64,000 bases of DNA from Hyphomicrobium facile (lineage in GTDB: Bacteria > Pseudomonadota > Alphaproteobacteria > Rhizobiales > Hyphomicrobiaceae): the NCBI RefSeq assembly GCF_900116175.1, contig NZ_FPCH01000003.1:806001-870000 (forward strand), read 5' to 3'. The notes beneath the pieces were generated by a model, which was not told the origin of the DNA, searched no databases, and saw only the letters and a program-made list of their open reading frames with translations. Both the position numbers and the translations under genes were made by a program. Below are positions 55,088 to 64,000 of the stretch, piece by piece (position 1 is the stretch's first letter; each line of letters opens with the position of its first letter).

Positions 55088-56671
55088 CTAGTGCCGGAAG
55101 TGGCGGACGCCGGCGAAGACCATCGCCAGGCCGCGCTCGTCGGCGGCCTTGATGACTTCATCATCGCGCATTGACCCGCCCGGCTGGATGACGGCGGTAA
55201 CGCCGGCTTCGGCCGCGGTGATCAGCCCATCGGCAAACGGGAAGAATGCGTCGGAAGCGACGACCGATCCAACGGTCAGCGGCTCGTTAATGCTCTGAGC
55301 TTTCGCGGCTTCGGTGGCCTTCCAGGCGGCGATGCGTGCCGAGTCGACGCGGCTCATCTGACCAGCGCCGACGCCAACGGTCGCGCCGCCTTTCGCGTAG
55401 ACGATGGCGTTCGACTTCACGTGTTTCGCAACCTTGAAGGCGAACCGCAGATCTTTGAGCTCGGCTTCGGTCGGGGCGCGTTTGGTGACGACCTTCAATT
55501 CGAGGTCATCGGCATTGCTCGCGTCCCGCGACTGAACGAGGAAGCCACCGGCGACGGATTTGAAGTTGAGGCCCGCCGCACGCGAGTCCGCGAGTCCGCT
55601 CGTCAGCAGCAGGCGGAGATTTTTCTTGGTCGCGAAAATGGCTTTCGCTTCGTCGGATGCGCCTGGGGCGATGACGACCTCGGTGAAGATCTTCGTGATG
55701 TCGTTAGCGGCTTCAGCATCGATTGGCTGATTGAGTGCGATGATGCCGCCGAATGCGCTGACGGGATCGCAGGCGAGCGCCTTGCGGTAAGCCTCGGCAA
55801 GCGACGTTCCGGTCGCGACGCCGCACGGATTGGCATGCTTGATAATGGCGACTGCCGGTACGGCGGGATCGAATTCGGAGACGAGTTCGAAGGCCGCGTC
55901 CGTGTCGTTGATGTTGTTGTACGAGAGTTCCTTGCCCTGAAGCTGTTCGGCTGTCGCGACGCCAATGCGATTTTCGGCGGAGAGGTAAAGTGCTGCCGAT
56001 TGGTGGGCGTTTTCGCCATAGCGGAGCGCTTGCGAGAGCTTGCCGCCGAACGCGCGGTAATCGGGTGCCGGTGTGCCGATCTCGCGCGCGAACCAGTTGC
56101 TGATCGCGGCGTCATAGGCCGCGGTGCGTGCGAATGCCTTGGCGGCGAGGGCCTTGCGCAATGCGAGTGTCGTTGCGCCGTCGTTGGCTGCGATTTCCTC
56201 CAGCACGCGATCGTAATCGGCCGGTTCGACGACGACGGTGACGCTCTCGTGATTCTTCGCGGCGCCGCGGATCATCGCCGGGCCGCCGACGTCGATGTTC
56301 TCGACGCAGTCATCGTAGGATGCTTGTTTCGCGACCGTCGCTTCGAACGGATAGAGGTTAACGATGAGAAGATCGATCGGCGAAATTCCATGTTTGCGCG
56401 CTGCCGCATCGTGAACGGCGTTGCCGCGAATGGCGAGGAGACCGCCGTGCACTTTCGGATGCAAAGTCTTGACGCGGCCGTCCATCATTTCGGGGAAGCC
56501 TGTCAGCTCCGAGACGTCCTTTACGGCCAGGCCAACGGCCTTCAGCGCGGCGGCGGTGCCACCCGTCGAGACAAGCTCTATGCCCCGGTTCGCCAGGGTC
56601 GTTGCGAAAGAAATGAGCCCAGTCTTGTCGGAGACTGAAAGGAGGGCTCGGCGTATCCGTTGATCGGCCAT
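55088..56671 (-). CDS. purH: Bifunctional AICAR formyltransferase/IMP cyclohydrolase
   Basis: PurH carries out the last two steps of IMP synthesis. From the ATG at 56671 it has 527 residues (the frame extends far upstream without family support, and ATG 56677 is two codons earlier). The N-terminal MGS-like domain has [20 protein letters not shown] and [19 protein letters not shown]. The transformylase has [33 protein letters not shown] and [20 protein letters not shown]. It follows the heparinase-like gene with about 150 bases between them. Confidence 0.97.
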   Translation of the reverse strand: MADQRIRRALLSVSDKTGLISFATTLANRGIELVSTGGTAAALKAVGLAVKDVSELTGFPEMMDGRVKTLHPKVHGGLLAIRGNAVHDAAARKHGISPIDLLIVNLYPFEATVAKQASYDDCVENIDVGGPAMIRGAAKNHESVTVVVEPADYDRVLEEIAANDGATTLALRKALAAKAFARTAAYDAAISNWFAREIGTPAPDYRAFGGKLSQALRYGENAHQSAALYLSAENRIGVATAEQLQGKELSYNNINDTDAAFELVSEFDPAVPAVAIIKHANPCGVATGTSLAEAYRKALACDPVSAFGGIIALNQPIDAEAANDITKIFTEVVIAPGASDEAKAIFATKKNLRLLLTSGLADSRAAGLNFKSVAGGFLVQSRDASNADDLELKVVTKRAPTEAELKDLRFAFKVAKHVKSNAIVYAKGGATVGVGAGQMSRVDSARIAAWKATEAAKAQSINEPLTVGSVVASDAFFPFADGLITAAEAGVTAVIQPGGSMRDDEVIKAADERGLAMVFAGVRHFRH

Positions 56672-56823
56672 GTGCATCCCAGTTGTTCGCTCGTGCGCGG
56701 TTAGCACGGTGCGCCGGACAAGGCTATCCCGCGCGTGGATCTGACGCGCGATTGGCCTCGCTTTGCTCGCGTTTGATCTGGACGCGCGCGTTCTGGGCGC
56801 GTTCTGGTCGTGCTTTTGGGCGC

Positions 56824-58542
56824 TCAGATTTGCCGGTCGTTCGGCCGTTCCATGCGGACCGACCAGCGGACGTGCGTTTCGCCGTAGGTCGTACCGCGGA
56901 GGACGATCTGCAGGCTCGGCCGCGGGCCGGCGCTGTCGACAAAAAACAAGCTTTCTTCGATCGACATTTGAGCGGTGTCGTCGGCGGCCGAGAAGAGCCA
57001 GCTTTCGCCGTCGCGGAGGGTAATGCGGCAAACGCCGTGTCCGGCGGAAAGACAGACGCAATCGGGGTGAAGATGGAAATGAATGGCGTAGGGGAGATCC
57101 TGCTTCAGGCGCAGCGTCCCCTTCGGCGGTTCGAGGCTGTCGATGCCCTCGAGTTTGTCGCCCGCGGCGGAAAGCGCGAGGCGGCGCACATGGATCAACC
57201 CGAAGCGCTTCAGATAGCCGTCATGGCTCGCGTTCAGCAGGGCTTGTTCGGCGCCATCCGTAAATTCGAACGCAACGGAATCGGGTTCCCTGATCGGTAG
57301 GCCGTCGACCATCGATTCCAGCTGCTCGTGGCGGATGAGGCGGGAGGACGACGTTTCTCCGAGGCAGAGCGTGTTGTGACTGGCAGTCGCGCGCGCAACG
57401 GAATCCCAGTCGCGATCGGCGGGGCCTGGAAATCCGCCGTTGGCGAAAATCAGATGTTGTCGCGAGGTCATTTCGAACGAGAGGGCGCCTGCTTGAGCCT
57501 GTGTCGAAAGTTCGAGCGGGGGAGGGGAGCCGACATCGGCGAAAACGATTGTCCGGCCTCGTTCGAGCCGGGCATACCCCGACGAATGAGCGACCGGCAT
57601 GAAGTCGAGTTCGCCGCTGGAATAGCCGAGTGCGGTTGCGAGCGCTGCCGGGGAGCCTGTGCTGACGCCGTTGAAGCGCGCGAGCATGCCGTCGCCAAGG
57701 CGCATGAATCGCAAAAACCGCAAGGACTTCTTGACCGCCGTGTTGATCTCGTCGGGGGAGACAAGCGCGCGCGAGGAGAAGCATTGCCCTAATGGCAGCA
57801 GGTCGAGGACGAGATCGGAGAGGACGCTCGCGCTGCGGCTGACGTGGCCACCGTCGTCGAGAATCTGGCGCTTCAACTCGATGATCAGTGCGGCTTCCGC
57901 CTCTTTCAGTTGCCGGTCGTGGCCGGAAACGGCAAGTCCCGTCAGGACGAGCGCAATCAGGCAGACCATGCGCGGCACACCGTCCGGTGCGTTTCTCCAC
58001 GTCGTCCGGAGCGCGACGATCTGCTGGCCCACGCTCGACATGATCTGCGTATAGGAGCGCGCGTCCAAGTTTTCGAGCAGCATGTTGGCTTGAGAAATCC
58101 ACGAGATCAGCCGCCGTGCGATGACCTCGGGCTCGTAAGCGATGCCGTGCGAGATCCGCTTCAGAGCGATCCATTCGAGAACAAGCTCTCGTGCGGCCGC
58201 TGCCGCCTCTTCTTCTTCGGTCGCTGCCAAGTGGCGTAACCAGCCGAACCCGTGGAGTTCCCGCTCCCAGGCTATGCTCGGAGGCGTCACTCGGAACGCG
58301 GACGCACCCTTGAGGTCTGCGATCTCGGACGCCAGTCCGAAGTGGCCGTGTGCAATCTCTGTCCAAAAGCTTGGATCAGCGGCGCGCAGTTCTTGCGGTA
58401 CGATCAGGATCTGATCGGCGCCGTTACCCGCGTAGCGCCAACGCATCAACGGCGATGACAGTGTGAACGTCACGGCCCGGCGGCGGAGGCGCTCAACGGA
58501 AAGGGAGCGGATCTTCAGCCGTTCCGTGACATTGAGGCCCAA
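56824..58542 (-). CDS. Heparinase II/III-like protein
   Basis: The 572-residue protein has an N-terminal alpha/alpha toroid (about 30-330, with SISRASVL-like [20 protein letters not shown]) and a C-terminal heparinase II/III-like beta-sandwich (about 340-560), including [20 protein letters not shown] and [20 protein letters not shown]. Families of this fold are polysaccharide lyases, but the substrate is unknown. Many rhizobial genomes have this protein between rsmB and purH. No signal peptide is visible, so it may act in the cytoplasm or be exported by another route. Confidence 0.85.
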   Translation of the reverse strand: MGLNVTERLKIRSLSVERLRRRAVTFTLSSPLMRWRYAGNGADQILIVPQELRAADPSFWTEIAHGHFGLASEIADLKGASAFRVTPPSIAWERELHGFGWLRHLAATEEEEAAAAARELVLEWIALKRISHGIAYEPEVIARRLISWISQANMLLENLDARSYTQIMSSVGQQIVALRTTWRNAPDGVPRMVCLIALVLTGLAVSGHDRQLKEAEAALIIELKRQILDDGGHVSRSASVLSDLVLDLLPLGQCFSSRALVSPDEINTAVKKSLRFLRFMRLGDGMLARFNGVSTGSPAALATALGYSSGELDFMPVAHSSGYARLERGRTIVFADVGSPPPLELSTQAQAGALSFEMTSRQHLIFANGGFPGPADRDWDSVARATASHNTLCLGETSSSRLIRHEQLESMVDGLPIREPDSVAFEFTDGAEQALLNASHDGYLKRFGLIHVRRLALSAAGDKLEGIDSLEPPKGTLRLKQDLPYAIHFHLHPDCVCLSAGHGVCRITLRDGESWLFSAADDTAQMSIEESLFFVDSAGPRPSLQIVLRGTTYGETHVRWSVRMERPNDRQI

Positions 58543-58659
58543 GGGGAAACGCTCCTGCGACGTTGCGCGAAAATCGGCTCGATCAGACGTTTGAATTATC
58601 CCTGGACCCGCGCCAAAACAAGGCGCGCGGGTGCAACATACTGTTAGCTCACCGTCAGC

Positions 58660-60087
58660 TCAGGGCGACTTCACCAGAGATGCCGCGAAAAAGCCGTCGA
58701 GACCTCTGAGGCCTTCCGGCATATCCGCGAAGTGCGACGGCAGCGTCCGGAGATCGCCCGCGCTCGTTCTCCACGACAGCGGAATCGTTGCTTCATCCAG
58801 CGTGATCGGGCGGCGTGCGAAATCGGCATGACGGGCGAGAAAAGCATCGATTTGCTTTTCGCCTTCCTCCGGCTCCAGAGAACACGTGCAATAAACGAGC
58901 ATACCGCCCGGCTTCAAAAGGCCAGCGGCATGGTCGATCAGCTTGGCCTGCAGCGCAGCCAGAGCGGGAACGTCCTCCGGGCGCTTCAGATACAAGATAT
59001 CGGGATGGCGACGGATCGTGCCCGTCGACGTGCAAGGGCTATCGAGCAGGATCGCGTCGAATTTCGTCTCGGACGTGAATGTCAGCGCGTCTCCGACGAC
59101 AGTGTTCGCTGAGAGCCCGAGGCGCGCGAGATTTTCTCCGAGGCGTGACAATCGTCCGGCGGATTTGTCGACAGCCGTGACGTTCGCACCGAGGGCCGCG
59201 AGCTGGGCTGTTTTGCCTCCGGGCGCCGCGCACAGGTCGAGCACGGAGAGGCCCGCGACATCGCCAAACAGCTTGACGGGAAGAGCCGCGGCGGCGTCCT
59301 GCACCCACCACGCGCCCTCATCGTATCCAGGCAGCTCTTCGACGCGTCCGGCTTGAGCGCATCTTATCGAACCCGTTGGAAGCACGACGGCGCCGATGCG
59401 TTCCGCCCACATTTCCGGATCGGATTTGACCGTTATATCGAGGGCCGGTTCGACCAATGATGCGCGCGCGATCTGGCGTGCTTCGGCTGGGCCGTAAGCG
59501 GCGCTCCAGCGCGCGAGCAACCACTCAGGAAATGTCAGCGCAACATTATCGAGAGACGCGAGGCGGCCGGGCCCGCTTTCGCTCAGGCGGCGCAAGACAG
59601 CGTTGACGAGATTTGCAAAGCGCTTGCCGTTCGTGTCGGCGTGGCACTGATCGACTGCAAGCGAAATCGCTGCGTGCGGCGGCGTTTGCAGCAGAAGAAG
59701 CTGGGCCGCGGCGGCAAGGAGAATTTCGTCCAAGCGGCCGATATGTTCGGGGAGCGGTTTAGCGATGTAGGTGCGGAGTACGGCCTGCAGCGCGCCGCGA
59801 TTGCGCAGAGCGCTCGTCGCTATGAGACGCGCAAACGCACGATCGCGGGGAGCAAGATCGCGTGTCGCCGACGCCCTCGCGAAGACGTCGTCGAAGGGCT
59901 TGTGTTCAATCAGAACGGAAAAGAGCGCGGAGACGGCGGCGTCGCGCGTCTTCAGGCCATCGGCGGCGGGCGAGGGCGGGCGGGCGGCAGCCGTCTTCGG
60001 CTTGTGGTCGCGCTTGCCGTGCGCTCGCGCTGCGCCCGGGCGAACTGCAGCCGTGCGAGGGCCATTTCGATTTGTGTTGTTTGACAC
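58660..60087 (-). CDS. rsmB: 16S rRNA (cytosine(967)-C5)-methyltransferase
   Basis: RsmB methylates C967 of 16S rRNA. The likely start is a GTG at 60087, one base after the htpX stop (TGA-A-GTG), giving 475 residues. The N-terminal NusB-like domain is RDAAVSALFSVLIEHKPFDD and RFANLVNAVLRRLSESG. The SAM domain has LDLCAAPGGKTAQLAALG, the catalytic cysteine motif LDSPCTSTGTIRRHPDILY and YCTCSLEPEEGEKQ. Basic residues precede the domain. Confidence 0.93.
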   Translation of the reverse strand: MSNNTNRNGPRTAAVRPGAARAHGKRDHKPKTAAARPPSPAADGLKTRDAAVSALFSVLIEHKPFDDVFARASATRDLAPRDRAFARLIATSALRNRGALQAVLRTYIAKPLPEHIGRLDEILLAAAAQLLLLQTPPHAAISLAVDQCHADTNGKRFANLVNAVLRRLSESGPGRLASLDNVALTFPEWLLARWSAAYGPAEARQIARASLVEPALDITVKSDPEMWAERIGAVVLPTGSIRCAQAGRVEELPGYDEGAWWVQDAAAALPVKLFGDVAGLSVLDLCAAPGGKTAQLAALGANVTAVDKSAGRLSRLGENLARLGLSANTVVGDALTFTSETKFDAILLDSPCTSTGTIRRHPDILYLKRPEDVPALAALQAKLIDHAAGLLKPGGMLVYCTCSLEPEEGEKQIDAFLARHADFARRPITLDEATIPLSWRTSAGDLRTLPSHFADMPEGLRGLDGFFAASLVKSP

Positions 60088-60088
60088 T

Positions 60089-61042
60089 TCAGCCCCAGGG
60101 GTTCGGTGGCTTGGTATAATTCTGACCACCGATCCAGACTTCACCCGGACGGCTGCTGCGACCAGACGTTTCCATTCCGGTTGCGCCCATCTCGCGCGCC
60201 AGCGCCTCAAGCGCGGCGATGCGATTTACAACATTCGGGTGTGTCGAGAAAAGATTATCGACGCCGTGGCCGTTCAGAGGATTGATGATGAACATATGCG
60301 CGGCCGCTGGAATGGCTTCAGCCTGATCGTTGGGGATGCGGCGGGCGGAGCTGTCGATTTTCCGCAGCGCCGAGGCGAGCCAAAGCGGCTTGCCGCAAAT
60401 CATCGCGCCCAATCGATCAGCTTGATATTCGCGGGAGCGGCTTATCGCCATTTGCACGAGACCAGCTGCCATCGGCGCGAGAACGATGGCGGCCAGCGTG
60501 CCGATCGCGCCGAGTGCGCCACGATCGTTACCACGGTTGCCGCCGAACAGCATGCCGAACTGCATGTATTGCGCGACCATCGAAACCGCGCCGCCGATGG
60601 TTGCGGCGACTGCCATGGTCAGCGTGTCTCTGTTCTTGACGTGTGCAAGCTCGTGCGCGAGCACGCCTGCAATCTCATCTTTGTTCAGCGTCTCCAGAAG
60701 GCCGGTCGATGCGCAGACGGCGGCATGCGAAGGGCTGCGCCCTGTTGCGAAGGCGTTGGGCTGCGGATTGTTCATGATGTAGACGCGCGGCATCGGCAAA
60801 TCGGCGTTGCGTGCCAAATCGCGGACCATCGAATAAAGCTCGGGAGCCGAGGTTTCGCTGACCTCCTGGGCGTTGAACATGCGGAGCACGATGGAGTCGG
60901 ACTTCCACAGGCTCACCGCGTTCATTACGAGCGCGATGAAGAATGCAATGACAAGGCCGGCCTGGCCGCCGATGAGAGCGCCGAGGGCGACGAAGATGGC
61001 TGTCATCGCCGCCAGCAAAAGCGCGGTCTTGGCATAGTTCAT
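60089..61042 (-). CDS. htpX: Membrane zinc metalloprotease HtpX
   Basis: HtpX is an inner-membrane M48 peptidase for misfolded membrane proteins. From the ATG at 61042 it has 317 residues. It has two N-terminal helices (residues about 5-50), the HExxH zinc motif in [18 protein letters not shown], a second pair of helices and the [13 protein letters not shown] segment with the third zinc ligand. [17 protein letters not shown] is the family start; ATG 61048 is two codons upstream. It is followed by rsmB one base after its stop. Confidence 0.94.
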   Translation of the reverse strand: MNYAKTALLLAAMTAIFVALGALIGGQAGLVIAFFIALVMNAVSLWKSDSIVLRMFNAQEVSETSAPELYSMVRDLARNADLPMPRVYIMNNPQPNAFATGRSPSHAAVCASTGLLETLNKDEIAGVLAHELAHVKNRDTLTMAVAATIGGAVSMVAQYMQFGMLFGGNRGNDRGALGAIGTLAAIVLAPMAAGLVQMAISRSREYQADRLGAMICGKPLWLASALRKIDSSARRIPNDQAEAIPAAAHMFIINPLNGHGVDNLFSTHPNVVNRIAALEALAREMGATGMETSGRSSRPGEVWIGGQNYTKPPNPWG

Positions 61043-61185
61043 AGGCATTTGATCATACTCGCGACACGTGGTCCTTAAGCTAGTCTGCAACCTTACAGCC
61101 GCGTATATATGGTGTCTGAAGTATTCCATAAAGGCGACGGGCGGAAAAAGCTCGCGGAACCGCCGGTTAAAGGACGTTTGTCATA

Positions 61186-61437
61186 ATGACGGTCGCAGAT
61201 CGCACAGGCGAAGATCGCACAGGCGAAGTTCGGGCTGGCGAAGACCAGCGAGACGACGCCCAGCCTGCACCGCGCGTGTTGACACCGGAAGCCAAGCGGG
61301 CGCTGGAAGAGGCGGAAGCGCGGCGTATCGCGCTGGCGGCCGAGCCCAAGCCCCCCCGTGAGGTCGGCGGCAGAGACGGGCCCGATCCGACACGTTTCGG
61401 CGATTGGGAGAAGGGCGGCATCACCTCGGATTTCTGA
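61186..61437 (+). CDS. Succinate dehydrogenase assembly factor 4 family (DUF1674)
   Basis: The 83-residue protein ends with the SDHAF4 signature EVGGRDGPDPTRFGDWEKGG and ITSDF. SDHAF4 binds flavinated SdhA and helps succinate dehydrogenase assembly in mitochondria; bacterial members are likely equivalent. The N-terminus carries a threefold 15-base repeat (61198-61242) encoding DRTGE-DRTGE-VRAGE. It is convergent with acs. sdhA is not in the window. Confidence 0.85.
   Translation: MTVADRTGEDRTGEVRAGEDQRDDAQPAPRVLTPEAKRALEEAEARRIALAAEPKPPREVGGRDGPDPTRFGDWEKGGITSDF
61198..61242 (+). repeat. Three 15-base tandem repeats inside the SDHAF4 gene
   Basis: GATCGCACAGGCGAA occurs twice in a row (61198-61212, 61213-61227), followed by a diverged third copy GTTCGGGCTGGCGAA (61228-61242). 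It keeps the reading frame and lies in the disordered N-terminus, so it is probably a recent slippage expansion. Confidence 0.8.
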
Positions 61438-61471
61438 TGCCGCCGCCAATGGTCTTTGAGTGGTTCGAGCG

Positions 61472-63418
61472 CTAGATCACGCGCCTGTTCTGGCGATTGG
61501 TGATCAGATCGTCGACCACGGCCGGATCGGATAGCGTCGAGGTATCTCCCAGGCTGCCAAAATCGTCCTCCGCAATCTTTCTCAAGATGCGGCGCATGAT
61601 TTTGCCCGAGCGCGTTTTCGGCAGTCCGGGTGAAAACTGGATGAGATCCGGCGAGGCTATCGGCCCGATTTCGCGGCGGACGTGGGCAACGAGGTCTTTC
61701 TTCAGTGCCTCGTCGCCGCTTTCGCCGATGTTGAGCGTTACATAGCAATAGATGCCCTGGCCCTTGAGATCGTGCGGATAACCGACGACCGCGGCCTCTG
61801 CAACTTTCGGGTGGGAGACGAGCGCGCTTTCGACTTCGGCCGTTCCCATGCGGTGGCCCGAGACGTTGATGACGTCATCCACGCGACCCGTGATCCAATA
61901 ATAGCCATCGCTATCGCGGCGGCAGCCGTCGCCTGTGAAATACATCCCCGGATAGGAAGAGAAATAGGTTTGAACGAACCGCTCGTGGTCGCGGTAGATG
62001 GTTCGCGATTGTCCGGGCCAGCTATCGAGAAGGACGAGATTGCCTTGCGCTTCGCCGCCAAGGAATTGACCCTTGTCGTCCACCAGCGCCGGGCGAATGC
62101 CGAAGAAGGGCTTCGTCGCTGAACCAGGTTTCAATTTTGTGGCGCCGGGAAGCGGCGTGATGAGGATGCCGCCGGTTTCGGTTTGCCACCACGTGTCGAC
62201 GATGGGGCACCGGTCCTCACCGACGACGTGGTGATACCATTCCCAGGCTTCCGGATTGATCGGTTCACCTACCGAGCCGAGGAGACGCAGGGACGCCCGG
62301 CTGGAGCCTTTGACGAACGAGTCGCCCGCACCCATCAAGGCGCGGATGGCAGTCGGCGCGGTATAGAAGATCGATACCTTCCACTTGTCGACCACGTCCC
62401 AGCACCGCGATGCCGAGGGATAAGTCGGCACGCCTTCGAACATCAGCGTCGTCGCGCCGTTCGCAAGCGGTCCGTATACGATGTAGCTGTGTCCGGTAAC
62501 CCAGCCGATATCGGCGGTGCACCAATAGATGTCGTCTTCCTTGTAGTCGAAGACGTATTGGTGCGTCATCGACGCGTAGACGAGATAGCCGCCTGTCGTG
62601 TGTACGACGCCTTTCGGCTTACCCGTCGAACCCGACGTGTAGAGAATGAAAAGCGGGTCTTCGGCACGCATTTCCTGCGGCTCGCATTCGGCAGGAACGG
62701 TGAGCAATTCTTCATGCAGCCAGAAATCGCGGCCATCCGTCCACGGCACGGGATTTCCGGTGCGGCGAACGACCAGCATCTTTTCGTCGCCCTTGCATCG
62801 GGCGAGCGCGGCGTCAGCGTTTTTCTTCAGCGGAACGGGCTTGCCGCCGCGAAGCGCTTCATCGGCCGTTATGATGAGTTTTGAATCCGCGTCCTCGACG
62901 CGGTTCTGCAAGCTGTCCGGCGAGAAGCCGCCGAATACGATCGAATGGACGGCGCCGATACGCGTGCACGCAAGCATCGCGTAGGCAGCCTCCGGAATCA
63001 TCGGCAGGTAGATCGTTACGCGGTCGCCTTTCTTGACGCCGTGCTTCTTCAACACATTGGCGAAACGCTGCACGCGCTCGTGGAGCTGGCGATATGTGAT
63101 CTGCTCGCTCTCGTTGGGATTGTCGCCCTCCCAGATGATAGCGACCTTATCGCCCCGCTTTTCGAGGTGGCGATCGACGCAGTTAGCCGAAACGTTAAGC
63201 GTGCCATCCTCGTACCAGCGGATGTCGACGTTGGCGGGGGCGAAGCTCGTGTTCTTGGCGCGCGTATACGGCTTGATCCAATTGAGCCGCTTTCCGGCGT
63301 CCGACCAGAAGCCCTCGGGGTCGGCAACCGACCGCTCGTACATCGCCTCATAGGAATCAGCGTTAACATAAGCCCGCTCCGCCCATTGGGGCGGTACGGC
63401 GTAAACTTTTTCCGACAT
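61472..63418 (-). CDS. acs: Acetyl-CoA synthetase
   Basis: The 648-residue AMP-forming enzyme turns acetate, ATP and CoA into acetyl-CoA. Motifs: [20 protein letters not shown] (P-loop), [20 protein letters not shown], the [18 protein letters not shown] region, [20 protein letters not shown] and [20 protein letters not shown] at the C-terminus. The Lys in the SGK motif is the acetylation site that shuts off Acs in other bacteria. The whole length is normal. Confidence 0.97.
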   Translation of the reverse strand: MSEKVYAVPPQWAERAYVNADSYEAMYERSVADPEGFWSDAGKRLNWIKPYTRAKNTSFAPANVDIRWYEDGTLNVSANCVDRHLEKRGDKVAIIWEGDNPNESEQITYRQLHERVQRFANVLKKHGVKKGDRVTIYLPMIPEAAYAMLACTRIGAVHSIVFGGFSPDSLQNRVEDADSKLIITADEALRGGKPVPLKKNADAALARCKGDEKMLVVRRTGNPVPWTDGRDFWLHEELLTVPAECEPQEMRAEDPLFILYTSGSTGKPKGVVHTTGGYLVYASMTHQYVFDYKEDDIYWCTADIGWVTGHSYIVYGPLANGATTLMFEGVPTYPSASRCWDVVDKWKVSIFYTAPTAIRALMGAGDSFVKGSSRASLRLLGSVGEPINPEAWEWYHHVVGEDRCPIVDTWWQTETGGILITPLPGATKLKPGSATKPFFGIRPALVDDKGQFLGGEAQGNLVLLDSWPGQSRTIYRDHERFVQTYFSSYPGMYFTGDGCRRDSDGYYWITGRVDDVINVSGHRMGTAEVESALVSHPKVAEAAVVGYPHDLKGQGIYCYVTLNIGESGDEALKKDLVAHVRREIGPIASPDLIQFSPGLPKTRSGKIMRRILRKIAEDDFGSLGDTSTLSDPAVVDDLITNRQNRRVI

Positions 63419-63566
63419 TAGAAGCGCTCCTCCGGTTGGCCGTCTGCGTAGCGGCCATTTCCCGTATTATGCTGTGGCCAGCGCCGCTTCACAACATGCT
63501 CGATGGTGCCCCGACGAGCCACATCAGAAAAAAATTCCGCGATTTGATACCGCACTGCCGCAAGAC

Positions 63567-64000
63567 CTATCCGCCCCACACAGTCGTGCGCTTAATGTCG
63601 TAATCCTCGAGTTCCCGGGTTACCGGGACTTGATATTCTGCGAGCGGTGTAAACCGTCCGTCCGGAAAATAGCTTCGACGTGGATCGCCGATGTACACCG
63701 AGCATCCGAGGGCCTTTGCCCGGTCGATGTATTCGACGACGCGGCCGGCCAGTTGGCGCTCATAAAAGAGGTCGCCGACGATAATCACGCTGCCTGCCGG
63801 CGGTTCTCCGGCAAGGAGATCGGCATCGGTGGTTTCGATCGAGGCGGCGTTGGCTTCGGCGTTTATGGCGCAGGCGGCGATAGCCAAGCCGTCGATATCT
63901 GCGGCGAGGACCCGGGCGGCGCCAGTCTTGGCGGCTGCGATTGCAGAAATTCCGGAGCCCGCGCCGATGTCGAGAACGGTCCGGCCCCGGCAAATCTCGG
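63567..64000 (-). CDS. Class I SAM-dependent methyltransferase, ETF-beta-lysine/MTase16-like, C-terminal part
   Basis: The frame is open to the window edge and gives about 144 residues. It starts in EICRGRTVLDIGAGSGISAI, the SAM-binding motif I, followed by KTGAARVLAADIDGLAIAAC, VIIVGDLFYERQLAGRVVEY and IGDPRRSYFPDGRF. The DLFYE motif is typical of the METTL20/MTase16 lysine methyltransferases. Alphaproteobacteria have a close homologue that methylates ETF-beta, but nicotinamide-N-methylase-like members also exist. The N-terminus is outside the window. About 148 bases separate it from acs. Confidence 0.75.
   Translation of the reverse strand, partial: EICRGRTVLDIGAGSGISAIAAAKTGAARVLAADIDGLAIAACAINAEANAASIETTDADLLAGEPPAGSVIIVGDLFYERQLAGRVVEYIDRAKALGCSVYIGDPRRSYFPDGRFTPLAEYQVPVTRELEDYDIKRTTVWGG

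Overview
The window looks like a stretch of conserved chromosome from a GC-rich alphaproteobacterium of the order Hyphomicrobiales (Rhizobiales), most likely Hyphomicrobium or a near relative. The placement rests on an Irr-type iron regulator divergent from fabA-fabB-fabI, an OlsB-type ornithine-lipid acyltransferase, a PhrR-like regulator between lnt and metK, a fused malic enzyme/phosphotransacetylase-like protein, an SDHAF4 (DUF1674) protein and GlnD. The genus is an inference. No methylotrophy, denitrification, phage, IS, CRISPR or rRNA genes were seen.

Layout. 1-3.2 kb: 3' end of cysK, a MoeB/ThiF-like adenylyltransferase, a 2-hydroxyacid dehydrogenase and a secreted SH3 protein. 3.2-7.7 kb: irr facing fabA-fabB-fabI (unsaturated fatty acid branch of FAS II), then murI. 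7.8-8.2 kb: a small secreted Cys/His-rich protein and a strong two-way terminator. 8.2-19 kb, minus strand: the transcription/translation superoperon rimP-nusA-ylxR-infB-(YcxB-like)-rbfA-truB-rpsO-pnp. 19-31.5 kb, minus strand: nfuA, a nitroreductase, then tsaB-rimI-fur/mur-plsC-miaB-phoH-ybeY-corC-lnt-phrR-metK-trmB, with several start/stop overlaps that imply translational coupling. 31.6-40.7 kb, minus strand: mutS-glnD-murJ-trpS-uspA. 40.9-48.7 kb: maeB (+) facing olsB, an orphan hybrid histidine kinase, trm112, a Lon-N protein, a thioredoxin/TPR co-chaperone and a ProX-type editing protein. 48.9-51.1 kb: tRNA-Gly(GCC) and a cluster of small or repetitive secreted proteins of unknown function. 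51.4-55.1 kb (+): lemA, two TPM-domain genes and a UMF1-type MFS transporter. 55.1-61 kb, minus strand: htpX-rsmB-heparinase II/III-purH. 61.2-64 kb: sdhAF4 (+), acs (-) and the C-terminal part of a small-molecule or protein-lysine methyltransferase (-).

Most of the window is housekeeping. The least explained material is exported: two paralogous small proteins about 41 kb apart that share a TLK...QSxVxQxx[FY]W...C core and an aromatic/Cys/His tail; a secreted protein made of eight 22-24-residue repeats arranged as two four-repeat modules; a Gly/His/Tyr-rich exported protein; and a 55-residue ORF. Several cis signals could be seen: a palindrome between irr and fabA, direct repeats plus a hairpin before metK, a hairpin between rpsO and pnp, and several terminators. 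Base-pair coordinates of short sites were counted by hand and may be off by one.
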